Positions 31,867 through 43,238 of a DNA stretch of 64,000 nucleotides are shown one piece after another. The stretch's first letter is position 1. Every line of letters begins with the position of its first letter. A program made the position numbers and the translations under genes. Source of the stretch: Semisulcospira habei (Eukaryota > Mollusca > Gastropoda > Semisulcospiridae); NCBI GenBank assembly GCA_036245525.1, contig BTPG01000008.1:32211823-32275822 (forward strand). Reading direction: 5' to 3'. Below the pieces are notes generated by a model, which worked only from the letters and a program-made list of their open reading frames with translations, searched no databases and had not been told where the DNA came from.

Positions 31867-31867
<1 letters not shown>

Positions 31868-31874
31868 TGGTGTG

Positions 31875-32748
31875 TGTTACGTGGTAGAGTCGTAGTTGTA
31901 GTATGATAAACACACCAGACGCACGCAGGTAAGGTTTTTTTTAAATAAGCTTCATTCAGCTGCAACCCGTCACAAGTGGCTTAAGGATGTATGCTACACT
32001 GGAATAACAATATTTTAATTCAGCGATGCGATCTCCACACAATGCATTCTCAAATGCACCAACACTGATACAATGTCTCCTCTGAAAATGTCAACACTGG
32101 CGACACAAAGTTCCTCACACAACGTGCACCACCGTTACGCTGCGTCTTTCACAATGTACACCCTATATGGGCCACGTACCTACGATAAACTGTGTGTCCC
32201 TACAACTGACAATGCGTGACAATGTACACACGTGCTTCCTAGCACCAACTTTTATAGTAAAACGACTTTCCAGAAAAATCTAATGGATTTCACACAACGC
32301 AACCAATCAGAACGGTATACGTACCTGAAACTCATAAATATCAAATTAAAAGACCTTTCTAGAATAACTAAAATAGTCTACAAAAATTCAACTGCTCGTT
32401 TCAGCCCCAAATCTTAGTGTGTAATGACGTCACACAACAGTATGACAGACCGTCCACGACCTTTCATAACACGCAAAGAACGACCGCTAATTTCACGCTC
32501 ACAGAAAAAAATATGACTAAAAATAGATCAGCTTTACTACCGCTATTCTCCGTGCGACTATGCTAGAAGCTTCCTGACTAAACTTAGCGTATCATAACAA
32601 AACCAATTCCGCTATTTGAGCGAACAATAGAGAATCTCACTGAAAAGGTACGTGATACGTAACCATGATAGATCAAATAAATATCGGATCGTTTCCTACA
32701 ATTAACACATGCATGCTCTCACAGTTCAACACAACCACAATCGTAACA
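31875..32748 (-). repeat. Outer gypsy element, LTR (3' LTR)
   Basis: 874 bp, with ends TGTTACGTGG...CGTAACA, matching 44249-45099 throughout (for example AGCTGCAACCCGTCACA and CACACGTGCTTCCTAGCACC). Flanking GTGTG (31870-31874) pairs with GCGTG after the other LTR. The internal genes run on the - strand, so this is the 3' LTR. Confidence 0.9.
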
Positions 32749-32750
32749 TT

Positions 32751-32764
32751 ACCCCCCTCTTTAG
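32751..32764 (-). other. Polypurine tract of the outer gypsy element
   Basis: On the - strand AAAGAGGGGGGTAA lies directly before the 3' LTR, where plus-strand priming would occur. Confidence 0.75.
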
Positions 32765-32766
32765 AA

Positions 32767-32994
32767 TGAAATTTCACAAAAATGTATTTTCAAATCTAAA
32801 AAAACTGTGGTCGCTGTGTTAACCTACACAGAACCCTAAACAAATACAAGTTCACATCAAAATCAAATAAAAAAAATAGTTTCACAGTTCCTTTAAACTG
32901 TTCTTAGCGAAGACATGTCCCTTTAAACTGTCATGTACACCTAAATGTTTTTTAAACTGTTCTGGACACAGAAATGTTCATTCAAACTGCTCTG
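32767..32994. other. Outer gypsy 3' non-coding region
   Basis: Between RNase H and the polypurine tract. AT-rich, with short repeats of CCTTTAAACTGT-type sequence at 32890-32990. No gene. Confidence 0.5.
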
Positions 32995-33992
32995 CTCAGG
33001 TAATCCGCTCCAAAGTTTTGCGAACCCTTGATAGACTGTAGTTTAACGTCAAAATTCTGCAAGAACATTGCCCATCTCATAATACGAGAATTTGTAAACT
33101 TTGCATAGTTTAGATAGTTCAAGGGCTGATGGTCCATTTGGAGAACAAATGGCACTCCCAGAAGGTACAGTTCGAACCGCCTTACTCCCTAGATGATGGC
33201 CAGGCACTCCTTCTCGATGGTCGAGTAGTTTCTCTCAGCTCTGGTCAACTTTTTGCTGGCGTAGCTCACTGGGTGGAGTTTTCCATTATCTTCTTGCATT
33301 AAGACTGCACCTACTCTTTCGTTGGAGGCGTCTGTTCTCAGGAAGAAAGTTTTCAACGGGTCAGGAAGGTGTAAAACAGGCTTCTCGGTTAGGATGTCTC
33401 GAACTGCCTGGAATGCTCGCTCTTGGGCCTCCTCCCACTTCACTACGTTAGGTTGTCCTTTCCTCAGCAAGACAGTCATGGGACCTGTGACTGCCGCAAA
33501 GTTTGGTATAAACTCCCGGTAGTAGTTCGCCAAGCCCATAAATGAGCGGACTTGCGTCTTGGTCGCATTTCGCAGGGCATCCCTGATTTTCTGCACGTTG
33601 TCGTCGTGTAGCCCCTTTAAACCTTCGCTCAACTTGTGTCCGATGAAGTCTATGTTGTCGGCCCCAAGAATACACTTGCATGGACGGATAGTAAAATTTG
33701 CATCTGATAGTCTTTGGAGCAGTTATCGGAGGGCTTTGAGGTGATCCTCCCAAGTTTTGGTATGGATCAAAATGTCATCCAAGTGAAAGACCACATTCTG
33801 CATATCTTCTATGATCTTTTTCAGTCCTCTCTTCAATGTGGCACCACTGTACACCATACCAAAAGGCATCTTCAGGAACTCCCAATGACCGTCGGGTGTG
33901 ACGAATGCTGTCTTGGGGATATCTTTTTCTGCAACCTTGATTTACCAATACCCTTTGCTTAGGTCAATTTTGGAGAAACATCGGTCTCCACT
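32995..33992 (-). pseudogene. Outer gypsy reverse transcriptase (end) and RNase H
   Basis: Homology continues through several frame breaks: SKIDLSKGYW, KTAFVTPDGHWEF, MPFGMVYSGATL, VVFHLDDILIHT (HLDD in place of the usual YVDD/YLDD), then an open part 33632-33189 with FMGLANYYREFIPNFA, FLRTDASNERVGAVL (RNase H Asp) and YSTIEKECLAI (Glu). After TAG at 33191 it goes on with MDHQPLNYL and ends near ADYLSRA. Stops replace Gln and Trp codons. It is inactive. Confidence 0.85.
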
Positions 33993-35038
33993 TACCTTCT
34001 GGAACAGTTCTTCTGCTGCGGGCATAGCCTCAGGATCGAAGATTGTAAGTTTATTGAGTCTACGTAGTCCACACACACCAGGTTAGATCCATCTGGTTTC
34101 TTCACGATGACAACTGGGGACGCATATGGTGACTTAGACTCCCTGATGACTTCCAGACTCAGCATTTCCTTGATATCCTTTTTCAGTTCTTCCCTCGTGT
34201 TATAAGGAAGACGATAAGGTTTGCTGCGAACTGGCTCATTTGACGTCAGATTAACCTCGTGCTGGATGGTGTCTGTTGTTCCTGGGTCAGGTGTAAACCA
34301 ATGCTTGAATTCTTGAGTCAGGACGCGCAGTTCTTCTCTTTGAGTCTGGGTCAGATTCTGACCGAACTGAATGTCTTCTACATCCTTCTTGTGGCGGAGG
34401 TCATTAGGGTCAAACAGGTTCTCATCGTCTAGTCTTTCGTCATCAGCAACACGCACCGATGCCGCCAGTTGTGTTTTGTATTGGCGGCCTCTCTCAATAT
34501 ACTTCTTCAGCAGATTGGCATGGTAAGTCTTCACCTTGTTGTTGACCTTGACTCTGTAGTCGTTGATGCCAACCACAGTGTCGACAAAGTAGGGTCCCTT
34601 CCACTGCATCAGGAGTTTGTTGTTGTTGGTAGGAAGAAGAATCAACACCTGGTCACCTGGCTGGAATCGTCGAGGTTTCGCCTTACGATCATAGTAATGC
34701 TTCCCCTTGTTCTGCGCATTCCCTAGTTCTTCTCGAGCCATCCTGAGGGTAGCTTCCAGCTTCTCTCTGAGGTCGAAGACGTACTGGTAGCTGATCTTCA
34801 CCTCAGGTGCGTCGATATCCTTGGTCCACAGCTCCTTCAGGATGTGCATGGGCCCCTTTACAGTCCTACCGTACAGTAATTCAAAAGGGGAAAGCCCTGT
34901 CGAATCCTGAGGAACTTCACGGTATGCGAAGAGCAAGGCATTGATATATCTATGCCACAACCTTGGCTGTTCAGCACACAGTTTCTTCAGCATAACCTTC
35001 AATGTTCCATTAAACTTTTCAACCAGCCCATTACACAT
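33992..35038 (-). pseudogene. Outer gypsy integrase C-terminus joined to reverse transcriptase N-terminus
   Basis: 348 codons open. The first 60 residues are the end of the integrase core (NGLVEKFNGTL with the catalytic Glu; LLFAYREVPQDSTG; SPFELLYGR). A GPY/F-type segment follows (QWKGPYFVD, YRVKVNNKVKTYHANLLKKY), then an acidic linker, then the N-terminal reverse transcriptase (SKPYRLPYNTREELKKDI, SPYASPVVIVKKPDG, CVDY). A one-base loss after CVDY shifts the frame. This single frame proves the integrase-reverse transcriptase order. Confidence 0.9.
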
Positions 35039-35363
35039 AAGGGGTGGTAGTAAGGTGTCGGATGCTCAATAGCCGGTTGACTTCCTCCATGCAGTCGGAG
35101 ACGAACTGAGTTCCTAGGTCACTCAGGATTTCTTCAGGAATCCACAAACGGCTGAACATGTCGACGAGCGCCTCTGCCTCTGTTAGAGTGTCGATCTTCT
35201 TCAATGGTATGGCCTCAGGATAACGTGTAGCGTAGTCCACCAGGGTCAAAACGTAGCGATGACCATCTTCACTTGGAAGGGATATTGGCCCCATCAGGTC
35301 CACAGCTACCCGCTTGAAAGGCATATCGATCAGTGGCATTTTCTCTAGAGGAACCTTGGGCAC
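35031..35363 (-). pseudogene. Outer gypsy integrase catalytic core
   Basis: Shows VAVDLMGPI (first Asp), YVLTLVDYATRYPEAIPL and ILSDLGTQFVSD (second Asp). The Glu lies in the next frame (35038 onward). A short deletion or frameshift at about 35031-35040 separates the two parts. Confidence 0.85.
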
Positions 35364-35387
35364 CTTTCCCTTGGAGATTGTCTTCTC

Positions 35388-36648
35388 TCATATGTCGCAT
35401 GACCTGCAGAATCGGGTGACGTCGCCTCCCATATCAGGCCAGTAGAACACGGCTCGGATCCTATCGAACGTCTTGTTGATTCCCAAGTGTCCTCCAAATA
35501 TGGAATCATGGGCCAATTTCATCACCTGCATCTTCAAAGGTTCAGGAACTACTACCTGACGCACAGGTTTATCTCCATTGCTGTTGAATATCCGGTACAG
35601 GATATTTTTCCTGGTCTCGAAGGTTATCTCTTTTCCCTTTCGCGTTATGGGCTCGGTCTGACCTCGGAACATGTCAAGCGTGGGGTCGGCTTTCTGTAGC
35701 TCCACCAGCCTTTCTATATTCGCCACAGCTGCTTCCGTGTTGTCCGCCACTTTTAGAGGGGTGGTCTGGTGACTCTTCTTTGCTTGACTTCTCGTGGTAA
35801 CTGCACATGTTTCAGGTCTCCACTCTGGATCTGGTTCGTCTGCGTTTCTGACACCATCAATGTTTCCGATAAGATCGTAGACTGGGGTCTTTAAGCATAG
35901 CACCTTCACCTCTCCTCTCAGGTACGAGGTGTCGACGCTGACATTGGCAAGGGCGATAATTGTCACAGTTCCGTCGGCCAAAATGAGGGTGGTCCACTCA
36001 TGTAGCTTCTGGTCTTCAGTTACTAGGTCCTCTCTCACGATGATGCAACTGCAACCGGTATCTCTCAGCACTCTCACTGGTGTGTTTCTGACTAATCCTG
36101 ACACCACCGGCATGTTCGGCACTTCACTCTCAGGCAGCGCAATGTTTGAGACTGGTAAAAATGTATCCCCATCTCCTACTGGGATGCGTCCATTTTTTCT
36201 GAAAGATTCAATCAGCTCTGGTGTCACTTGCGTTTCTCGAGACTCAAAGTCACTGGAAGACGTCACATCATTGGCTAATACAGCGGCGGCTCTGTGTTGA
36301 GACGTGGTATTGCCTCTGCCTGCTATCCCGCGATCTTGGTTGGATCTTCTGATGTTGTCGCCTCGGGGAACATCTTTAGAAGGACACCGTATCGGTTTGT
36401 GACCTTTTTTTCCACAGAGAAAACATGTCAGGTTCTCCACCGGCTTGTATTTTGGGGTGTCTCTGACATTGTGGATTTCCTCTGCTGGTGCAGACACGCG
36501 CTGCAGCTTACTGGGCCCGAATTTCATGTTGTGGGCGTCAAGGTATATTTGAGCGAAGTCGGCCAGGGCCTTTGGGGGCTGGTCTTTTTGCTCCCTGAGG
36601 TGGGCGGCCAGGTCCTTAGAACATGCGTTGAGGACTTGTTCTTTGATG
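35388..36648 (-). pseudogene. Outer gypsy gag C-terminus, protease, integrase zinc domain
   Basis: After the gag helical part (KEQVLNACSKDLAAHLREQK) comes a zinc knuckle CFLCGKKGHKPIRC (Cys-Cys-His-Cys complete). A retropepsin-like region follows, with RDTGCSC where DTG is the active site. After a linker (TRSQAKKSHQTTP) comes the integrase zinc domain (LAHDSIFGGHLGINKT ... FCRSC, His-His-Cys-Cys). No reverse transcriptase lies between protease and integrase, unlike standard gypsy. The gag frame is cut at 36653 by the nested element. Confidence 0.85.
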
Positions 36649-36652
36649 ATGA

Positions 36653-37478
36653 TGTAACCGGCTGACGCGGTCCCTCCAGCTGAGACGCTGTGATGTAGTT
36701 TTTTTAAATTTCCTTTACCCTCTGGCCACCCAAGTCTCTTAGCCTTTGCGCTACCCACGCTTAGCCAGGGGCCGCAACCCAGCAACGAGTCAGTCAGCTA
36801 GTCATTTTGTAGTATTTTGAAAGTTGTGCTAGTTAGCCCGTGTTCCAGCCTCTATAACTTTTTAACGGCTTTACCGATCGAGAATCCGTAACTCACATCA
36901 GTTTCCTCATGCAACTCCCCTTCTACTCATATGCTTTGTGTTTAGTGATTTTATCACCACCATAGTTCAATTAGCGATTTTCTTACTTCAAATTTCAGTG
37001 AGCTCTCCTAGCCCACTTTAAAATTTAATAATAAATTCCTAGGACTTCCCTCTAAAATATAGTTATGGTAGTTTGTAGCTATTTACATTTCCTGTCTTTT
37101 GCTTCAAACCCGAAGCCTTTGTGATAAGTAATTATTGAGTTATGGCTCTTCTTGTAGTACCTAGGAAGCACAGATTTACCCATTTTTCAGTCTGTCTGGA
37201 ACCGTTTCTTGGTCCGTGCGGTTCGCTCGGAGAGTATTTAAGCCGGTCAGTGCCAGAGCGGGATGTCTTTGTCCTACTAGTCGTCCCACTGACAGTATAG
37301 CTACTACCACTCTGAGCCATCACTGAGCTTATCTTCAACCGTATCTCCACTGGGATATCCGTGCTGTTTTTCTGCTATTTGATAAACTACAATAAAGTAC
37401 GTCAATGCGACCTCTGCTTCGGCTTCTTATATTCCCCAACCTAATTCACCCACAAACACCGGGTTCAACAAGTTCACA
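36653..37478 (+). repeat. Nested gypsy 5' LTR
   Basis: Begins TGTAACCGGCTGACGCGG and ends AAGTTCACA. It contains a possible TATTTAAG promoter box near 37230 and AATAAAG near 37392. Relative to the other LTR it has an 11-bp extra block near 36770 and lacks about 19 bp near 37216. Confidence 0.9.
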
Positions 37479-37480
37479 TC

Positions 37481-37498
37481 TGGCGCTGCGAGCAAAGG
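37481..37498 (+). other. Nested gypsy primer-binding site
   Basis: TGGCGCTGCGAGCAAAGG starts 2 nt after the LTR, the expected place for tRNA priming. The tRNA was not determined. Confidence 0.65.
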
Positions 37499-37552
37499 AT
37501 CGGGGTAAAGAAGCTTAAAACAGCACGGAGAGGGCGACTACAACAACATCAA

Positions 37553-38487
37553 CATGGAGAACGATAGAAACCAGCAAGATGCAGTCCCTCTGCAGGCTGC
37601 TGACCACCAAGCCAGCCAGGGACATGCATTTCGGAAATGCTGTGGCAGGCCAGACAGCACGTATCGTCGTGCAAGCTGCACCAGCAGTAGGACTCCCCAG
37701 GTTTTCCGCGGTACAAGAAACTTGCCCATGGACGAAGTTCCAAAAGGAAGTCCGACGGAGTTTTGAAGATGGATAAACCTCACCGCAGACCGCAGCACGC
37801 CTGATGCTAGCTTCACTGGATGCTCCAGCCAAAAAGAATGTTCTGTCCAGGCCAGCGGAGCAAAGGCAGACGGTGGAGGACATTTTGAGGGTCCTCGACC
37901 ATCGTTTTGGGGACAAAAGGTCACATAGCGAGCTTATGGCTGCGTTCTACGCCTGTAGGATGAGTGGTGAAGACATCCTGGCATACTCGCACACCCTGGC
38001 TGGATTGGGGGCAAGAATCAACGCACTGACGCCCAACTCCCTCTCGGACACCATGTTAAAGGACCGGCTGGTCAGCGGGGCACACCTTCAACTAAACGGT
38101 GCCCTGCGGCTGTTCCTGCAAATCAGACCAACCAGCACATTCCAGAACATGGTGGACGAAGCGCTGCGGTGGACTCGCGAGGACAGCGAGTGGTGTGTCA
38201 GCGTCCAAGCGCACACTGCCGAGTCCAGCTCCGAGATCGAGGCCCTCCGAGCGCAAGTGGCTGAACTGCGTGCGCTGGTGCAGCACCAGCGAACAACGAT
38301 GGGAACACCAGGAATTGCGTCACGCTCATTCCAGGGAGCTTGTTTCTGGTACCAGCAGCCTGGACACAGAGAAAGTGGGTGCCCTGCTAAAGAGCGGTAC
38401 CACAATCGTCGGCGATTAAGTCCGCCCCAGCCTTCGAACACCAGCCAAACCATCAGCCGTAACTCTGCCAACCAGGGAAACTTCTAA
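37553..38487 (+). pseudogene. Nested gypsy gag
   Basis: A stop near 37774 divides a short N-terminal part from a 227-codon open part starting at 37804 (QTVEDILRVLDHRFGDKR, MAAFYACRMSGEDILAY, LKDRLVSG). A coiled-coil-like stretch follows (SSEIEALRAQVAELRALVQ), then a zinc knuckle ACFWYQQPGHRESGC in which the second Cys is Tyr. The gag would be defective in nucleic-acid binding. Confidence 0.8.
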
Positions 38488-38525
38488 CCCCCGTTGTCAG
38501 TAGCCAGACAACGGGGGCCAATGAA

Positions 38526-39005
38526 GTGTACATGGGACTCGTTGGATGTTGCCCTGTGGTTAGGGTGGAAGTAGGTGGCAAACAAGGACAGGCATTGATT
38601 GACACTGGAAGTGAAGTGTCCACGGTAACATCATCGTGGGTGGACACCCACTTGCCTCATATCCCAGTGCAATCTGAGAGCTTCTTGACTGTTCGAACTG
38701 CAAATGGCCAGGCAATCCCATACAGAGACATCATTTTGAGCAGTCTGGCAGTGTTGAAGGACAGCTTGCAGTCAGTGCCTTTCCTTGTACTGAACAATCC
38801 ACAAGACACTGTCACCCGACGGCGCAAGAACGAGACCCCAATTCTGTTGGGAATGAATATGTTGAGCCAGCTGCACAATTCAACCCAACAGCCTGCCGCC
38901 CTTCCACCAGCCCTTCAGTCATTCGTCCGAGAAGTGCACCTGGACAAATCCTCTGTTCGCGGGCAAGCTCGAGTTGCTGATGGATGCTGCGTACCAGCCA
39001 ATTAA
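38526..39005 (+). pseudogene. Nested gypsy protease
   Basis: ALIDTGSEVSTV carries the DTG active site, and PILLGMNMLSQL the family's conserved hydrophobic-Gly segment. The frame ends at a TAA (39003-39005), shortly before the reverse-transcriptase frame. Confidence 0.85.
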
Positions 39006-39104
39006 CTCATCAATGTCCGCATTACAGAAGTCCAACAGCACCGACCTCTGTATGCATCCTCACTGGCTACCCCACTCCCAGGTGGTCTGGTTGTCATCCC
39101 CACG

Positions 39105-39965
39105 TTGGTGAGCGCAAACCGGCATCGGCGATACATACGGCTGGCCAACCTCAGCACCCAAGACCACATGCTGAGGCCGCGAACGCCGATAGCACTACTT
39201 CATGCTGTGGACGCGGTTGAATACGATGGAACCCGGGTCACCACAGACTGCCGGGAGATGGCTGTCACCATTGAAGAGGTCTCTACATCATCGTCCCCTA
39301 CACCCCCTCCGTCTACCAGTGTCTCCCTTCCCGAGTGTGGTGGAGATCATTTCCAGAGGGCGCAGCTCCAGCAGCTTCTATCGCAGTATTCCCATGTCTT
39401 CGCCCAAGGTGAACACGACCTGGGGTACACAGACCTGGAGCAGCACCGCATCCCGACTACGGACAACATCCCCGTCGCACAACCCTACCGCAGCATCCCG
39501 CCAACACAGCTGCGAGAAGTACAAGAACACCTCAAGTCACTCATCAAATCCGATATTGTGGTGGAGAGTAGGAGCCCCTATGCTGCACCTGTGGTGCTTG
39601 TGAGGAAAAAAGATGGCAGCCTGCGACTGTGTGTGGACTATCGCCGCCTGAATTCCAAGACAGTCGGCGACACATACCCACTCCCTTGCATCCAGGAATC
39701 GTTTGACTCTCTTGTCGGTGCGCAGTTTTTCTCCACATTGGACTTGGCCAGCGGATACCACCAAATAGCTATGCACCCAGAAGATCAGCACAAGACAGCG
39801 TTCATCACTCCGATGGGGTTGTTCGAGTACACAAGGATGCCGTTCGGGTTATCATCAGCGCCTGCTACCTTCCAGCGCCTGATGCAAGCGGCGATGAGTC
39901 AGGAGCTGTTCCAGTTCATACTGGTTTACTTGGACGATCTTCTGGTGTATTCGAAGACATCTTGA
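39105..39965 (+). pseudogene. Nested gypsy reverse transcriptase, fingers and palm
   Basis: 286 open codons: SRSPYAAPVVLVRKKDGS, LCVDYRRLNSKTVGD, FFSTLDLASGYHQIAM (catalytic Asp), FEYTRMPFGLSSAPATFQ, and FILVYLDDLLVYSKT (YLDD catalytic pair). A stop at 39963-39965 and a shift separate it from the following part. Catalytic residues are all kept. Confidence 0.9.
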
Positions 39966-39981
39966 GAGAATCCTGAAGCGC

Positions 39982-41055
39982 ATGTCCGACCTTGGGTTCA
40001 AACTGCGGGTAGACAAGTGCCAATTTCTGTGTAGGCAGGTGAGATACCTTGGACACACCATATCTGTAAACGGGGTATCCTGCGACAGCGAGAAGATCAA
40101 GGTTGTTCAGGAGTGGTCTTCACCAACCACCACGACGGAGCTGCGCAGTTTTTTGGGTTTTGCCAGCTACTACCGACGCTTCATCCAAGGGTTCGCGAAA
40201 TTGGCTGGCCCCTTTTCATGACCTAGTAACTGAGAGCTGCAAGTCCAAGAAGAAAGGGGGCAACATTACTCGACTTTGGGGCCAACCACACCACGACGCC
40301 TTCAAAGCACTGAAAGAGGCTCTGACATCTGCTTCTGTCCTGGGCTATGCAGACTTCAATGAGCAATTTATCTTGGAAACCGATGCCAGCCATGATGGTT
40401 TGGGTGAGATCCTCTCTCAGAAGCAAGGCAAACAACTGCGGGTCATCGCATACGCCAGCCGTCGCCTGCGTCCCACTGAGAAGAGTTACCACTGCCAGAG
40501 TTCCAAGCTTGGGCTCCTTGCCATCAAGTGGGCTATCACCGACAAGATCAGGCACTACTTGCTTGGGGCAGAATTCAAGATTCTCACGGATCACAATCCA
40601 TTGGTTCACCTCAAGACAGCAAAGCTTGGTGCACTGGAGCAGCGTTGGGCAACACAGTTGGCCCAGTTCAACTTTAGTGTTGAGCCTGGACGAGAGAATC
40701 GAGCAGACTCGCTATCCCGCCTACCTGCAAAAGAAGTGGAGACTGAAGTGCCACCCCCGGTCCTGACCAGTGTGCCAGCAGAGATAGCCATGTGTGAGCA
40801 CATGGCTGTGGGTGAACCAGTTGACATTTCTGCTTGTGACAACCCAGTTGACTCCTCCCCTTACCCTGACCCCAAGGTTCCTTCCCCAGACACCCAGACT
40901 GAGACTGACGTCTTTCCGCGGATTGGCAACACCCAAATGCAGCGAGGAAGGAAGACGCAGTCATGGGCCCATTCCTGGCAGCCTGGCCGAGCAAGCCCTC
41001 ATCTTCTGGTAGACCGGCTCGTGCGCTTCTTCACCAACATCGGCGGCTGCAGATG
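39982..41055 (+). pseudogene. Nested gypsy reverse transcriptase end and RNase H
   Basis: The reverse-transcriptase connection (FKLRVDKCQFLCRQVRYLGH, FLGFASYYRRFIQGFAKLAG) runs to about 40220, where a one-base shift occurs. RNase H follows in another frame: FILETDASHDGLGEILSQ (Asp), KSYHCQSSKLGLLAIKWA (where Glu is usual in KEL, here SSKL), and ILTDHNPLVHL. It ends near ENRADSLSRLPA. A variable linker then leads to the integrase. Confidence 0.85.
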
Positions 41056-42709
41056 AAGTATGGCCTTCTACATCGGAGTGTCACCGACCCTCGACGAGGT
41101 GCCTGCCTGCAGCTTGTCTTGCCAAGTTGCCTGCGACCTGATGTCCTGGTAGCCCTACACGACAACATGGGACATCAGGGCCATGAGCGTACCGTTGACC
41201 TGATAAGGACACGGGTCTACTGGCCTGGGATGTAGGAAGACATAAAGGGGTACATCGGGTGGTGTGAACGCTGCAGGAACAACACTCCACAAAATATGTC
41301 CTTGCCTTCTGCACACCTACTCGCAACCCGTCCCCTCGAGGTCGTCGCAATGGACTTCACGCAACTGGAGACCTCCGATGGTGGCAAGCGAGACGTACTG
41401 GTCATCACAGATGTCTTCTCCAAGTTCACGCAGGCGATTCCAACACGGAACCAAGAGGCAGTAACAGTAGCAGACGTACTTATTCGTGAATGGTTCCAGC
41501 GCTACGGTGTCCCCGAGCGGATCCATAGTGACCAGGGCAGGAACTTTGAATCTAATCTGATCAGCCTCCTGTGCGACCTATATGGCGTTTAACGTCCAGG
41601 ACGACGCCCTACCACCCGGAAGGAAATGGACAATGCGACAGATTTAACCGCTCGATGCATGATCTCCTTCGGAAGTTGGATCCAGTTGAGAAGGCGCATT
41701 GGCCGCGCCACATCTCTGTGCTGGTGCATGCGTACAACTGCACCCCGCATGCCTCAACCGGATTCACACCCTACTTCATGCTCTTTGGGCAAGAGCCTCG
41801 CGTGCCTGTCGACAATCTCCTCGGTCTGCCTACGCCAACATCTGCGGCTGGGCCTCAGGAATGGATTCGTCGCCATCGCGACCGCCTTCACCGTGCCCAC
41901 GAGAAGGCACACCAGCACCTGACTGAGGCCGCAGCCAAGCGAACCGTACAGACTGACCAAAGAGCCGCTGACCACGCTCTGCAGATCGGTGACTACGCCC
42001 AACCGTGTTTGGGGACTCAACAAGTTCAAGGACAGATGGCAGCGGGGCGTGTATGTGGTTACCGAGCGAATCAGCCCAGAAGGCCAGGCCTACCGAGTGA
42101 GACCTCTTGATGGAGGTGCTGAGAGACAGATGGCAGCGGGGCGTGTATGTGGTCACCGAGCGAATCAGCCCAGAAGGCCAGGCCTACCGAGTGAGACCTC
42201 TTCATGGAGGTGCTGAGAGGGTTGTCAACCGTCGCGATCTGCTGAGGACTGACCATCTTCTTGACGACATGGCTGAACAACCGGTCGAGAAACCTGATCA
42301 ACCGGAAGCACCAACTCAAAGACTAGTCCAAGCACCGGTGGATGAGGCTAAACAGGACTGGGCTCTGCCTCTTCTAATAACTGCTGATGGTGCCAACCCT
42401 GTCGGCCCGGTTCCTATTCCAGCTCCCGTCCCAGAGAGGCGTGATCCCGTTGCTGTTCCCATCCTGGCAGAAGTAGGAGCTGCAGTCCCTCATGCAGTCA
42501 ATGACGCCCCTGGCATTTTCATGGTCCCGGTGCCTGTCACCCCGGCTCTGGTTGTGACAGCAGTACCACCCGCAGCGGCTCTGGCTGCGAGATCTGGACC
42601 ATCAACGGAACCCGAGACTGGCACATCATCGGCTCCAACTAGACGTTCTGTCAGACTGCAGAACAGATTGAAAGCCATGTGTAATCGGGTGGAAGCTTTG
42701 TTTTTCTAG
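41055..42709 (+). pseudogene. Nested gypsy integrase and C-terminal tail
   Basis: Zinc domain HDNMGHQGHERTVD and WCERCRNN (broken by TAG at 41233), core VVAMDFTQLETSDGG (Asp), RIHSDQGRNFESN (Asp), then after a frameshift near 41590 HPEGNGQCDRFNR (Glu) and CTPHASTGFTPYFMLFG. A GPY/F-type region is duplicated in tandem: 42031-42124 repeats at 42125-42218 with a 94-bp period, which shifts the frame. A Pro/Ala-rich tail of about 120 residues closes the frame at 42709. Confidence 0.85.
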
Positions 42710-43238
42710 TTGCTTCCAAGTCTTTAGAATTTGCAATGAGTGACACCGGCATCAGAATTTTAACCTGAACTGTGCCATGGACCACTCAGAGATTACTGTT
42801 GCAATGAATTGGTTGTTTGTTTGTTTTTGTAGGCGTTTTTGTAGCACGTTTGTGCTTTGAGTCTCATGAACAATACAATCTCATGAGTGAACTCTTCTGT
42901 TAGTTGGACTGACTTTTGCGAAGCAATGTTTCTGGTGTTTTGCATGCCTGGTAGCTATATAAGTGGGTTCTTTTATATTTTATTCCTAAGCAGGGTACAT
43001 TTTGACTCAGGATGATGTGTTAATTACCATTTTTCTGTTTTGTCATTTTGCTACGCAAGCTGTGCTTGGAATGTTTTCACTTTGGTGACCATGCTTTCCG
43101 AATAGGTTAGCAAGAGGATTTAGGTGGTAATGTTGTAATATGTTGTATCATGTTAGTGGTGTGGTTCTGCTCGAGGCCTGAGTAGTTCCTAAAATTTTGT
43201 TCCAGCGAGGACGCTGGTAGGGTTTCAGCGGGGGGAAA
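42710..43238 (+). other. Nested gypsy 3' non-coding region and polypurine tract
   Basis: No coding sequence. The tract GCGGGGGGAAA lies immediately before the 3' LTR. Confidence 0.7.
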
